Source of the DNA: Candidatus Omnitrophota bacterium
GTDB lineage: Bacteria > Hinthialibacterota > Hinthialibacteria > OLB16
Direction: 5' to 3'
Length of the DNA: 40,465 bases
NCBI GenBank assembly: GCA_020632575.1
Contig: JACKFH010000035.1
Coordinates: 1-40,465, forward strand
The notes under the pieces were generated by a model, which searched no databases, was not told the origin of the DNA, and saw only the letters and a program-made list of their open reading frames with translations. Positions 15,615 through 23,794 of the stretch are shown here, in pieces (position 1 is the stretch's first letter; every line of letters starts with the position of its first letter). The translations under genes were made by a program, and so were the position numbers.

Positions 15615-18140
15615 TTAAATATCCAACACCCGGACATTCATCGCGTGTTCCTGAATGAACTCGCGCCTCGGTTCGACCTGATCCCCCATCAGGGTCGAGA
15701 AGATCATCTCCGTGGCCGCCTCGTCCTCGATTCGAACCTGGAGCAGGACTCGGGATTCGGGGTCCATGGTGGTCTCCCAAAGCTGATCGGCGTTCATTTC
15801 GCCCAGACCTTTGAATCGCTGGATGGTGAACCCTTTCTGGCTCACTTCCTTGATGTGCTCGATCAGGCCCTCCAGGCTATAAATGGACCGTTCTTCGGCC
15901 CCTTTGACATAGGCCCCGATCGGAGTCTCTTCGAGGTGTTCATAGGGCTTGCTACGGAATTGTTGGAGTTTGAAACCCCAGGAGGTCAGCGCCTGGAACC
16001 GCGGCATTAGATCCTTCGTCTCGGGGATCTCGATCTCCTGCCACTGTTCGGAGACCATCCCGTTATCGGATTGACCATTGCTCTCCGAGGGAGTTTCCGA
16101 TTCCGTGGCCTCTTCCTCGGGGGTGGTCTTCTTCCGAGGGAGCAGCTCGGATCGGAGGTTGTCGCTGTCCTCTTCGCTGAACGCCCATTTCTTTTGGGCG
16201 GCGTTCACGAACATGGAGATGGGTGGACGGTCATTAACGACGTGATGGAGGTATTCGTCGAAGTCCACTCCCTTCCTCTCCAGGATTCCGGCGATCTTGT
16301 CGATTTGGAGAACGTGACGGGCCAACTCCTCCAGTGTATCTCCCCCAATCGCCCCTGGAGCACTCTCATCCGCGGTTTGATGGAATCTAAATTCCGCCCC
16401 CTCCGTCCCCAAATTGATCAACTCGCGGTTGAGATCGTCCTCGGTTTGAACGTAACGGGTGGTCTTCCCTTTCTTCACCAGGAACAGCGGGGGTTGCGCG
16501 ATGTAGACATGCCCCGCGTCGATCAGCGGACGGAACTGGCGGAACAGGAAGGTCAATAGAAGGGTTCTGATATGGGCGCCGTCAACATCCGCGTCAGTCA
16601 TCAGAATGATTTTGTGGTAGCGGAGCCGACTGATATCGAAATCGTCCGCCCCAACACCCGTTCCCATCGCGGTGATCATGGTTTGGATTTCCTCGTTGGA
16701 GAGGACTTTGTCGAGACGGGCCTTCTCAACATTGATCACCTTGCCCTTGAGCGGGAGAATCGCTTGGAATCGGGGGTTTCTGCCGCCTTTGGCGGACCCA
16801 CCGGCGGAAGCGCCCTCGACCAGAAAGAGCTCGCTTCGCTCGGGATCCTTCTCGGAACAATCCGCGAGCTTGCCCGGGAGTCCTCCACCCTCCAAGACGC
16901 CTTTTCGGCGGGCCAAGTTCTTCGCTTTTCGAGCCGCCTCGCGTGCCATCGCGGCGTTGGTCGATTTGTTGATGATCGCCTTGGCGATCGAGGGGTTTTC
17001 TTCCAGGAATGTGTTTAACCCATCGCTCAGCACCGAATCGACGATTCCTCGAACCTCGCTGTTGAGCAGCTTGACCTTGGTTTGCGCCTCGAATTGCGGT
17101 TCGGAGAGTTTGACACTGATCACCGCGGCGAGGCCCTCGCGGACATCCTCCCCGGTCAGCGAAAAATCGTCCTTCTTGAAAAGCTTGTTCTGTTTCCCGT
17201 AGCGGTTGAGGACGCGAGTCAGTGCGGTCCGAAACCCCTCGAGGTGCGATCCGCCGCTGGTTGTGTTGATCGTGTTGGCGAAGCAAAAGATGTTCTCGTG
17301 ATATCCATCGTTGTATTGAAGGGCGAGTTCAACCATGAAGTATTGATCGCCCTCGGCCTGGGGTTCGAATTCCTTCTCGATATAGATCGGTTCGGCGGGA
17401 ACCATCTCCTTGCCTTGATTGATGAATTTGACAAATTCCGCCACGCCCCCCTCGTAGTGATAATTCTCGGTCTTGCCGGAGCGTTCGTCGGTTAGAAGGA
17501 TCCGGATTCCCCGGTTGAGGAAAGCCATCTCCCGAAACCGCGAGGAGAGAACATCGAAGGAAAACTCGTTGACTTCGAAGAATTTGAAATCCGGTTTGAA
17601 GGTGAGTTTGGTCCCCTGTTGTTTGGTGGGACCCACCTCGGTGACATCGTTGATCGGAACACTCGATTCATAACGCTGCTTGTAGTGGGTTCCGTTCCGA
17701 AAAACGTTGACATCGAAAAATTCGGAGAGCGCGTTTACCACCGAGACCCCGACTCCATGAAGACCGCCGGACGCTTTGTAGGATTTGTTGTCGAATTTTC
17801 CGCCCGCGTGGAGGACAGTCAGGACCACCTCCAACGCCGACTTATCGGGGTAATTCGGGTGTCGCTCAACCGGAATTCCACGGCCATTGTCGGTGACGGT
17901 CACACTGTTGTCGTAGTGGACAGTCACCTCGATCGTGTCGCAGTGACCCGCGATGGCCTCGTCGATGCTGTTATCCACCACCTCATAGACCAAATGGTGA
18001 AGACCCTCGCTGCCGGTCTGACCGATATACATACCGGGCCGTTTGCGGACCGCGTCGAGACCCTCGAGTACTACAATGCTATCCGCGCCGTATCCCTGAC
18101 TCGCGATAGGCGCGATGGGTTCCTGCGTGCTTTCTGTCAA
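15615..18140 (-). CDS. gyrB: DNA gyrase subunit B
   Basis: ATPase subunit of gyrase, 841 residues. GHKL ATPase motifs are EVVDNSIDEAIAGH, VTDNGRGIPVERH and KASGGLHGVGVSVVNALS. TOPRIM motifs are LFLVEGASAGGSAKGGRN, ILPLKGKVINVEKA and LMTDADVDGAHIRTLLLTF, and the C-terminal tail has IQRFKGLGEMNADQLWETT. A long insertion (about 545-720), partly acidic and disordered, separates TOPRIM from the tail, as in Gram-negative-type GyrB. The start is TTG: an in-frame TAG lies 15 bases upstream, and no ATG occurs before conserved residues. A GAGAG stretch lies about nine bases ahead. Confidence 0.96.
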   Translation of the reverse strand: MTESTQEPIAPIASQGYGADSIVVLEGLDAVRKRPGMYIGQTGSEGLHHLVYEVVDNSIDEAIAGHCDTIEVTVHYDNSVTVTDNGRGIPVERHPNYPDKSALEVVLTVLHAGGKFDNKSYKASGGLHGVGVSVVNALSEFFDVNVFRNGTHYKQRYESSVPINDVTEVGPTKQQGTKLTFKPDFKFFEVNEFSFDVLSSRFREMAFLNRGIRILLTDERSGKTENYHYEGGVAEFVKFINQGKEMVPAEPIYIEKEFEPQAEGDQYFMVELALQYNDGYHENIFCFANTINTTSGGSHLEGFRTALTRVLNRYGKQNKLFKKDDFSLTGEDVREGLAAVISVKLSEPQFEAQTKVKLLNSEVRGIVDSVLSDGLNTFLEENPSIAKAIINKSTNAAMAREAARKAKNLARRKGVLEGGGLPGKLADCSEKDPERSELFLVEGASAGGSAKGGRNPRFQAILPLKGKVINVEKARLDKVLSNEEIQTMITAMGTGVGADDFDISRLRYHKIILMTDADVDGAHIRTLLLTFLFRQFRPLIDAGHVYIAQPPLFLVKKGKTTRYVQTEDDLNRELINLGTEGAEFRFHQTADESAPGAIGGDTLEELARHVLQIDKIAGILERKGVDFDEYLHHVVNDRPPISMFVNAAQKKWAFSEEDSDNLRSELLPRKKTTPEEEATESETPSESNGQSDNGMVSEQWQEIEIPETKDLMPRFQALTSWGFKLQQFRSKPYEHLEETPIGAYVKGAEERSIYSLEGLIEHIKEVSQKGFTIQRFKGLGEMNADQLWETTMDPESRVLLQVRIEDEAATEMIFSTLMGDQVEPRREFIQEHAMNVRVLDI

Positions 18141-18317
18141 TGTTTTTTCTCTCTAGATTCAAGAATTTGGTAGGCGCCGATGCCCCGGCATTAGTCGATT
18201 GCCAACTTCAATACGACCCTATTCGCATTGTCCCGGGCAGAGTGATTTTAAAACTTTTTTTCCCTCGCCCGAAGGCATCGATAACCCATCCCAATGAGGT
18301 TCTCCCCATACCTCTTT

Positions 18318-18346
18318 ACCATACCCTTAACCCCCTGAAAAGTCAA
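18318..18346 (-). promoter_or_regulatory. sigma70 promoter of gyrB-gyrA
   Basis: On the minus strand TTGACT (18346-18341), a 17-base spacer, then TATGGT (18323-18318). Transcription would start near 18311, giving a leader of about 170 bases before the gyrB TTG. The boxes and spacing make it one of the best promoters in the window. Confidence 0.6.
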
Positions 18347-18551
18347 GATTTAATGCCGTTTAATTGGCCACTTATCGGGGCTGTTTTTGCCGCCAAAATA
18401 GGCCTGATTCGTTCACTTTCTTTCACAGGTTTCAGGGGGATGGCTCCCCCATCGAATCTTGACCATTATGAGAGGATTTTAGGGAGGTTTAGTGAATTTA
18501 TAGTCAGTGATCCGCCCGATTATTCACAGGTCATTCACATCTCGATTCCAG

Positions 18552-18581
18552 TTGGTTGACTTGTTCGATTTCTGGTATGGT
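18552..18581 (+). promoter_or_regulatory. extended -10 promoter for the ferritin-like gene
   Basis: TGGTATGGT at 18573-18581 is an extended -10 (TGnTATGGT); TTGGTT (18552-18557) lies 18 bases upstream as a possible -35. The same TATGGT -10 is used by the divergent gyrB promoter. Confidence 0.4.
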
Positions 18582-18619
18582 TCCGAAAAGAGTTTTTCCT
18601 TGAAGGAGGAATCGCGGTC

Positions 18620-20035
18620 ATGTCATCGAATGGTGAGAATGGTGGAGCGCCAATCCAGGACGATTTCCGTTCCGAACAGTTTCCGGTCGCGCACCGACCC
18701 GAGGAGAGGGAGGCCGCCCGACAACGGCGTGGAGCGTTTCCCTACAGATTCCCCAAGGATCGACGCCAGCTCCATGGAGATTTCGATGTCAAAGAGAACG
18801 CCCGCCGTCTCCTCCGATTTTTCTACTTTGAGCGTCGTCTGATGCAGGCGGTGGGCGCCTGGACCCTCGCCATTCCCGAATTCGAGGTGAAGGTCGAGGC
18901 GGGTCGACATCTCTTTTTCCACGCCGACGCCGCCAAAAACCTTCGCGACCGTCTTTACGAACAGGAGACCAGTCTCAAGAAGATCGACGATTACCGGGAC
19001 GAGGAGATCGATCGTTTCATTGACGAACTCCTGTCCGCCGAGACGACTCCCGAGTTCCTCGTCGGTCTTCACCAAGTCGCCGGGAAAGCCCTCGAGATTG
19101 CTTACCGCCATCACATCGACACCACTGACTCGATGGCGGACGCTCCCACGATCCGACAACTCAAACGCATCCTCCTCGACTACGAACCGATGCTTGAATG
19201 GGGGGAGCAAGCCATTGAGGCCTATATCGATGGCGGCGTCGATGAGCAGAGACTTGCGACTTGGCGTTGGCATCTTCAGGAGCTCCTCAGGAGCATTGGC
19301 GGGATCACTGGGAGCGATCCCCGGGGTGAGGCTCCCATACCCCTTCGAATCGATTCGAAGCCGTTCGAAAGAGGGACTGTTCCTATGCGAGACTCCCGTT
19401 TTCAAACCTTCAAGACGACCGGCGATTACGATGTGGGAGATGGGGCTCCTCGCTTCCCAAAAGAGACTTACGCCGCCGAACGGCTCCGCTTTGTTCGCAC
19501 CCAGCGGGACGAGGTGGACGCCATTGAGGCGTTCGGCACTTTCCTGTGGGACATTCGATTCATGGACTTTCAGGCCGAATACGATCTCGCCCGGATCACG
19601 TGGGACGAGACCCGGCATACCGAGATGGGCCATCGAGTTCTTCAGATCATGGGTTACGACCCCTTTGAACTCCCCAACCGACTGACCGGCTCCACCTGTC
19701 GCGGTCCCATGGAGCCGGCTTACGCCATGGCCGAGATCAACCTCTTCGGCGAAGTCGGAGTCCTCAAGACAATCGGCGGTTTCATCAAGGACGCTGAAAA
19801 GAGAAATGATCGCGTCCTCTACCATGTCGCCGATTTCATCCGATCGGATGAGCGCACTCATGTCCGCAAGGGTCAGGATATCATCAGGGTGATGACCGAC
19901 ATGGGGATGCAGGACTTGGAATTGCGAACTCGCGAGCTGTTCACCGAGTGCCTTGTCAGCCTGGGAGCGATCACGAAAGATATGGACGTGTTCACGGTAT
20001 CACGGGAGGACCTCGAAGAGCTGATCGGGGAGTGA
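18620..20035 (+). CDS. ferritin-like di-iron-type protein of unknown function
   Basis: This is a 471-residue soluble protein rich in helices. Two E-x2-H motifs stand out: WDETRH at about 327-332 and RSDERTH at about 409-414, each in a helix, as in ferritin-like di-iron proteins; an earlier EAGRH occurs near 93-97. The C-terminal half (about 295-430) looks like the four-helix bundle, while the N-terminal half may be a second, divergent bundle. I do not recognise a specific family; a DUF455-like relation is possible. AAGGAGG lies 10 bases before the ATG. It precedes the GT-C membrane gene by 31 bases and is probably co-transcribed. Substrate and partners are unknown. Confidence 0.7.
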   Translation: MSSNGENGGAPIQDDFRSEQFPVAHRPEEREAARQRRGAFPYRFPKDRRQLHGDFDVKENARRLLRFFYFERRLMQAVGAWTLAIPEFEVKVEAGRHLFFHADAAKNLRDRLYEQETSLKKIDDYRDEEIDRFIDELLSAETTPEFLVGLHQVAGKALEIAYRHHIDTTDSMADAPTIRQLKRILLDYEPMLEWGEQAIEAYIDGGVDEQRLATWRWHLQELLRSIGGITGSDPRGEAPIPLRIDSKPFERGTVPMRDSRFQTFKTTGDYDVGDGAPRFPKETYAAERLRFVRTQRDEVDAIEAFGTFLWDIRFMDFQAEYDLARITWDETRHTEMGHRVLQIMGYDPFELPNRLTGSTCRGPMEPAYAMAEINLFGEVGVLKTIGGFIKDAEKRNDRVLYHVADFIRSDERTHVRKGQDIIRVMTDMGMQDLELRTRELFTECLVSLGAITKDMDVFTVSREDLEELIGE

Positions 20036-20066
20036 CTCAAACCAAGGGAACGGGGGAGACATTGGA

Positions 20067-21764
20067 TTGTCCGGGAAAGCGGACTGGACGACCTGGTTGA
20101 TCGCATTCGCGGTCTTCCTGGCCTTTCTCTTTCTAGCCTCGGGGCGGAGGACTCCCACCTTTTGGTCGGCCGACAACGGGGTGAAGTGGTGGCAGGCCGA
20201 AACCATCAAGGAGAAGGGGCTCTCCAACGCGTTCCTCGATTACCCGCTTGCCGAGATCGACCCGGAAGGCAAGTTCCAACCCCTCGGTTGGAAGTTTGGA
20301 CGGCTTGAGGGGGATCGAATCCGTTTCACCTATCCTCCCTTTTACGCGTCTCTCCTCTCGCTCAATCTCTCGAAGGACGATGTCAGGAGCGGCCTCTTTT
20401 GGACCACCCTCTTCGCCGCGTTGCTCATCCCTCTGTTTGTTTCCCTGGGAAGAATCCTCGACCTTGCCTATCCACGGATCTTCGCGCTCTTCCTCTTATT
20501 CGGGACCGCTCTTCTGCCTTACGCGGTGGAGGTCAACGAGCATCTCATCGCGCTCTTCTTTGGATTGCTTGGGTGGTTGGCGCTCTATGGGAAGCAATCC
20601 GGACCCTCTTATTCAGGGATTCTGTGTGCGGGATTGTGCATTGGCCTCGGGGGGTGGATTCGCGAGGAATGCTGGATATGGGGCGCCGCCTGCCTTTTCC
20701 CCCTTTTGTTCAATCGAGACTGGCGTCGAACGGGAATGTTGGTCCTCACGTTGGCGACAGTCTTCGGACTGGGGTGGTTCCTCGAAGGCGCGTTATCTCC
20801 GGAGACACAAATTCTCAGGGGGATCCATATCCACCAGGACATCCCCCAGACGAGTTTTGGGCTCTACTACTTCCGCTACCGGTGGGCCCTGCTCAACCAC
20901 TGGCTGTTTTCCTGGGGTCACTACGACGAGGTTTGGGAACTCTCCTTCGCCAATCCCTGGCCGTGGGTTCTCCTTGGAGGCCTCGGACTGGTCCTTTTCT
21001 TGAGCAAGACCCTCCTCAAGGGATCGTCGCGGACAAATGGAAATTTGCTCCTGGTGGTCTTCCTTATGGGGCTCATCTCGCTTTACCACCAGGCGCGGAT
21101 TTGTCTGATTGGAATCCCCCACATCAGCGGTCTCTTCTTCGCGATGCCCATTCTTCTTGTCCTTCCCCTCCTTCCGATTGTGCCGGCCGCCCCGCGCTGG
21201 GATTCCATTCGGCGTCAGATACTCCCCATCATGGCGTTCTGTCTTCTCCTATGGGTCTTGGCGGGCAGTTCTCGTGGGGGAAGGCAATGGGGACCCCGGT
21301 ACTTCATGATTGTCTGGCCATTCCTGGTGGGGTGGACATGGATCGTCATTGAATGGGCAACCCGCCAACGAAAAGGAATTGGGTTTATCGCAATCTTCCC
21401 CATTCTGATCTCGCAAATTCTGACTGCCGGCTATGCCTTTCAAACAGTGCGTCATCAACAACGATCATTGCCCGTCGAGATCCTGGCGTCCCAACACCGA
21501 ATGGATCCCGACCAGCTATTCCTGACCGACCTGGAGTACTTGCCCGCCGCCGCTGTTGGCGCGGGTCATTCCATCTGGGCGGTCTTCCCTAACTTGACCA
21601 CAGACGACTCAAAAAGGGACTTCCTTGACGACATCCCATTGGACCGCTTCCCGATTCTGTGGTTTGGAATAGAGGAAGCGGGGGACTGGCTCCCCCCCAA
21701 CTTGGCCACAAAGACAATCAGCAACGATGCAGGTTTCACGATCCAAGTGGTCAAACCCGAATAA
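20067..21764 (+). CDS. multi-pass membrane protein, GT-C / GT39-like glycosyltransferase
   Basis: A 565-residue inner-membrane protein with about ten or more hydrophobic helices. After the first helix comes SADNGVKWWQAETI, the position of the acidic first periplasmic loop in GT-C enzymes. GGWIREECW and QWGPRYFMIVWPFLVGW are typical of the PMT/ArnT-like group, which moves sugars from polyprenyl phosphate donors to acceptors outside the membrane. The last 120 residues are hydrophilic and probably periplasmic. The start is TTG with GGGGGAG about nine bases upstream. The acceptor is unknown. Confidence 0.65.
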   Translation: MSGKADWTTWLIAFAVFLAFLFLASGRRTPTFWSADNGVKWWQAETIKEKGLSNAFLDYPLAEIDPEGKFQPLGWKFGRLEGDRIRFTYPPFYASLLSLNLSKDDVRSGLFWTTLFAALLIPLFVSLGRILDLAYPRIFALFLLFGTALLPYAVEVNEHLIALFFGLLGWLALYGKQSGPSYSGILCAGLCIGLGGWIREECWIWGAACLFPLLFNRDWRRTGMLVLTLATVFGLGWFLEGALSPETQILRGIHIHQDIPQTSFGLYYFRYRWALLNHWLFSWGHYDEVWELSFANPWPWVLLGGLGLVLFLSKTLLKGSSRTNGNLLLVVFLMGLISLYHQARICLIGIPHISGLFFAMPILLVLPLLPIVPAAPRWDSIRRQILPIMAFCLLLWVLAGSSRGGRQWGPRYFMIVWPFLVGWTWIVIEWATRQRKGIGFIAIFPILISQILTAGYAFQTVRHQQRSLPVEILASQHRMDPDQLFLTDLEYLPAAAVGAGHSIWAVFPNLTTDDSKRDFLDDIPLDRFPILWFGIEEAGDWLPPNLATKTISNDAGFTIQVVKPE

Positions 21765-21827
21765 CAGTTCCTCCCTTTCCTTCTCCTTCTAATGCTATCT
21801 AGGACAATCTCCTTTCAACTTCGCTCA

Positions 21828-21855
21828 TTGACCGATCGAATCGATCTGCTATACT
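21828..21855 (+). promoter_or_regulatory. sigma70 promoter with extended -10 for the kinase gene
   Basis: TTGACC (21828-21833), 16 bases, then TATACT (21850-21855) preceded by TG at the extended -10 position. The start of transcription would be near 21862, about 75 bases before the kinase ATG. Confidence 0.6.
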
Positions 21856-21936
21856 TGTTTTGTCTGATTTATTTGGCGCTCATGACACCAAGTTTGTCAG
21901 GCGAGAAAAACAAGCTTGCCGATCGGAAGGATATGA

Positions 21937-23724
21937 ATGATCCGGTTTTCCGATCGAGAGCGAATCAAGGGCGAAGGACGACCTCGGATGAAGACCGATG
22001 GGTTAATCAATAGGGAGCGGGTTGAAGAGTTGTCGTCTCACTCGGACGAGCCGACCTCCACGTTGGAACGGATTCTGGTTGTCGATGACGATCCCTCGGT
22101 GCTTGATTTTCTCGCCAAGCTCTTAGTCCGACAAGGTTACCAAGTCGAGACCGCCTCATCCTTCGGAGAGGCGATAACATTGCTTCAGGAGTCTCCGTTT
22201 GCGCTGACTCTCACCGATCTGTCCCTCCCCGATGGGAACGGAATCGACCTGATTAATCGGGTGCATTCCCGAGACCCCCATGCCATTTGCATTCTTATCA
22301 CCGGTTTCGGGACCATGGAGTCGGCCATCGACGCCATCCACGCACGTGTCTACGATTTCCTTCCCAAGCCTTTCGATATGAACCAGTTGCTCGCCACCGT
22401 TCGGAATGGGCTGGAAAGACGATGTCTGGAGATCGAAAACCAACGATTGATCGAGGAACTTCAGGCGGAGCGCCAATCGCTACAGGTTCGGGTCGATGAA
22501 GCGACCCAGGACTTGCAGACCAAACTCCACGAGGTCGAGAAGCTCAACAACGAAATCACGGTTCTCTTTGAAATCATGCGGGACATCCGAGGAGATCTGA
22601 GGATGTCGGAGTCACTGGACCGTCTCAGCGAGTATCTCAAGCGGGCATTGGAGTTCGATTCCTTGTTTTGGGTTGTCACGGATATGAGCGATCAACTGAT
22701 TTCTCACCGCGATCTAAGCGACGCCATCCCATCTCAATTCGCGCTTCACGATCTATCCCCTTCTCAACTAGAGGATTTGAGATCGCTGATTTCCGGGAAG
22801 GAGGATCTGGGAGTTCGTCAGTCGTTGATACGGAATTGGATGATGACGCATCTCGAACCCGATCTGAAAGGTGGAGACCTGATCGTGGGGCCTTTCCGCA
22901 CCTCCTCCGAGTTTTTTGGAGTGATCGGAGTCTGTCGAAGTTCGAGATTCGGGGAAGAGGACCAGCGTCTGCTTTCCCTGGCGGTCTCGCAGTTGGTCAC
23001 CCTTTGGGAGGAAAACGCGGTCATTCAGCGCGGTTCGCAGATGGCCTCGATCGGCGAATTGACCGCCGAAGTGGCGCATGACCTCCGTAATGGCATCTCG
23101 GCCCTCCGACATATCACCGATCACTTCCTAGGGGAGATTGATCTATCGGATCCCCAAAACGCGGATTATCAAGAAGTCCTTACGGAAAACCTATGCCGAA
23201 CCGATGATCTTATCAGGGAGTTGCTCGCTCTTGGCCGTCAGGAGGAGGACCTCTCCCACACCACCCCTGTCCGGAAGTTGCTGGACCGCGTCCTCAGAAT
23301 TTCGGGCAGAACCCTCGAGAGAAATCGAGTGGCGGTGGAAGTGATTGTGGATGACGAAGATCTGGTGGTTTCCGGTTCGATCAAAGAGATCTCCGAAGCC
23401 CTAATAAACGTCATCATGAATTCAATTCAAGCGATGGAGCAAGGCGGAAAACTGACACTCGGGGCCCAAACTTCCCAGCCCGCCAGTGAGGCTGAGGAGT
23501 CCATGGGTCGTTTTGTCCGAATATTCGTGACAGACACCGGACAGGGGATTCCGCCTGAAAACCTCAAGCGAGTGTTTGGACGATACTTCACCACCAAATC
23601 GGAAGGCACGGGTCTGGGTCTGCCGAGGCTACAAAAACTTGCGAAGAAGCATCTGGGGCGGACTGAAATCGAAAGCGAAGTGGGAAAGGGAACGACTGTC
23701 TCCCTCTTTCTCCCGCGAGTCTAA
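21937..23724 (+). CDS. hybrid response regulator-histidine kinase
   Basis: A 595-residue cytoplasmic protein without membrane helices. A receiver domain (about 45-165) has ILVVDDDPSVLDF, the phosphoacceptor Asp in LTDLSLPDG and the Lys in FLPKPFD. A coiled coil (about 170-215) is followed by a GAF-like sensory region (about 215-360). The kinase core has the H box VAHDLRNGIS with His near 381, the N box NVIMNSIQAM, the G1 box DTGQGIPPENL and the G2 box GTGLGLPRL. The receiver sits in front of the kinase rather than behind it, so an upstream kinase may control it. A GGAAGG site lies six bases before the chosen ATG; ATG 21988 is an alternative. It is followed by an NtrC-type regulator, its likely partner. 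Confidence 0.9.
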   Translation: MIRFSDRERIKGEGRPRMKTDGLINRERVEELSSHSDEPTSTLERILVVDDDPSVLDFLAKLLVRQGYQVETASSFGEAITLLQESPFALTLTDLSLPDGNGIDLINRVHSRDPHAICILITGFGTMESAIDAIHARVYDFLPKPFDMNQLLATVRNGLERRCLEIENQRLIEELQAERQSLQVRVDEATQDLQTKLHEVEKLNNEITVLFEIMRDIRGDLRMSESLDRLSEYLKRALEFDSLFWVVTDMSDQLISHRDLSDAIPSQFALHDLSPSQLEDLRSLISGKEDLGVRQSLIRNWMMTHLEPDLKGGDLIVGPFRTSSEFFGVIGVCRSSRFGEEDQRLLSLAVSQLVTLWEENAVIQRGSQMASIGELTAEVAHDLRNGISALRHITDHFLGEIDLSDPQNADYQEVLTENLCRTDDLIRELLALGRQEEDLSHTTPVRKLLDRVLRISGRTLERNRVAVEVIVDDEDLVVSGSIKEISEALINVIMNSIQAMEQGGKLTLGAQTSQPASEAEESMGRFVRIFVTDTGQGIPPENLKRVFGRYFTTKSEGTGLGLPRLQKLAKKHLGRTEIESEVGKGTTVSLFLPRV

Positions 23725-23794
23725 TCGTGGAGAAGGGACCAGTTTTCCTAGCAGGGATGCCGAACATGAGAATGGGTGCTAAGGAGCAAATTCG

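Larger units (their letters stand above)
18141..18619. other. 479-base divergent intergenic region between gyrB and the ferritin-like gene
   Basis: It holds the gyrB promoter, a plus-strand promoter near 18552-18581, a GGGGGA/TCCCCC hairpin (18435-18450) without a T-run, and one DnaA-box-like TTATTCACA (18520-18528) followed 11 bases later by the similar TCATTCACA (18531-18539). Short frames here show no coding character. One good box is too little to call a replication origin. Confidence 0.5.

Noticed and set aside
14586..16010. 474-codon open frame on the plus strand
   Set aside because: It lies antisense to gyrA and gyrB, spans their junction, and has no recognisable domain; a shadow of strong coding bias on the other strand.
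18141..18619. Possible oriC next to gyrB with DnaA-box-like TTATTCACA
   Set aside because: There is only one match to the relaxed consensus plus near-matches, no AT-rich unwinding cluster, and no dnaA or dnaN in the window.
21792..22013. 73-codon frame upstream of the hybrid kinase
   Set aside because: It contains the kinase promoter and overlaps the kinase start in another frame, with no ribosome-binding site.
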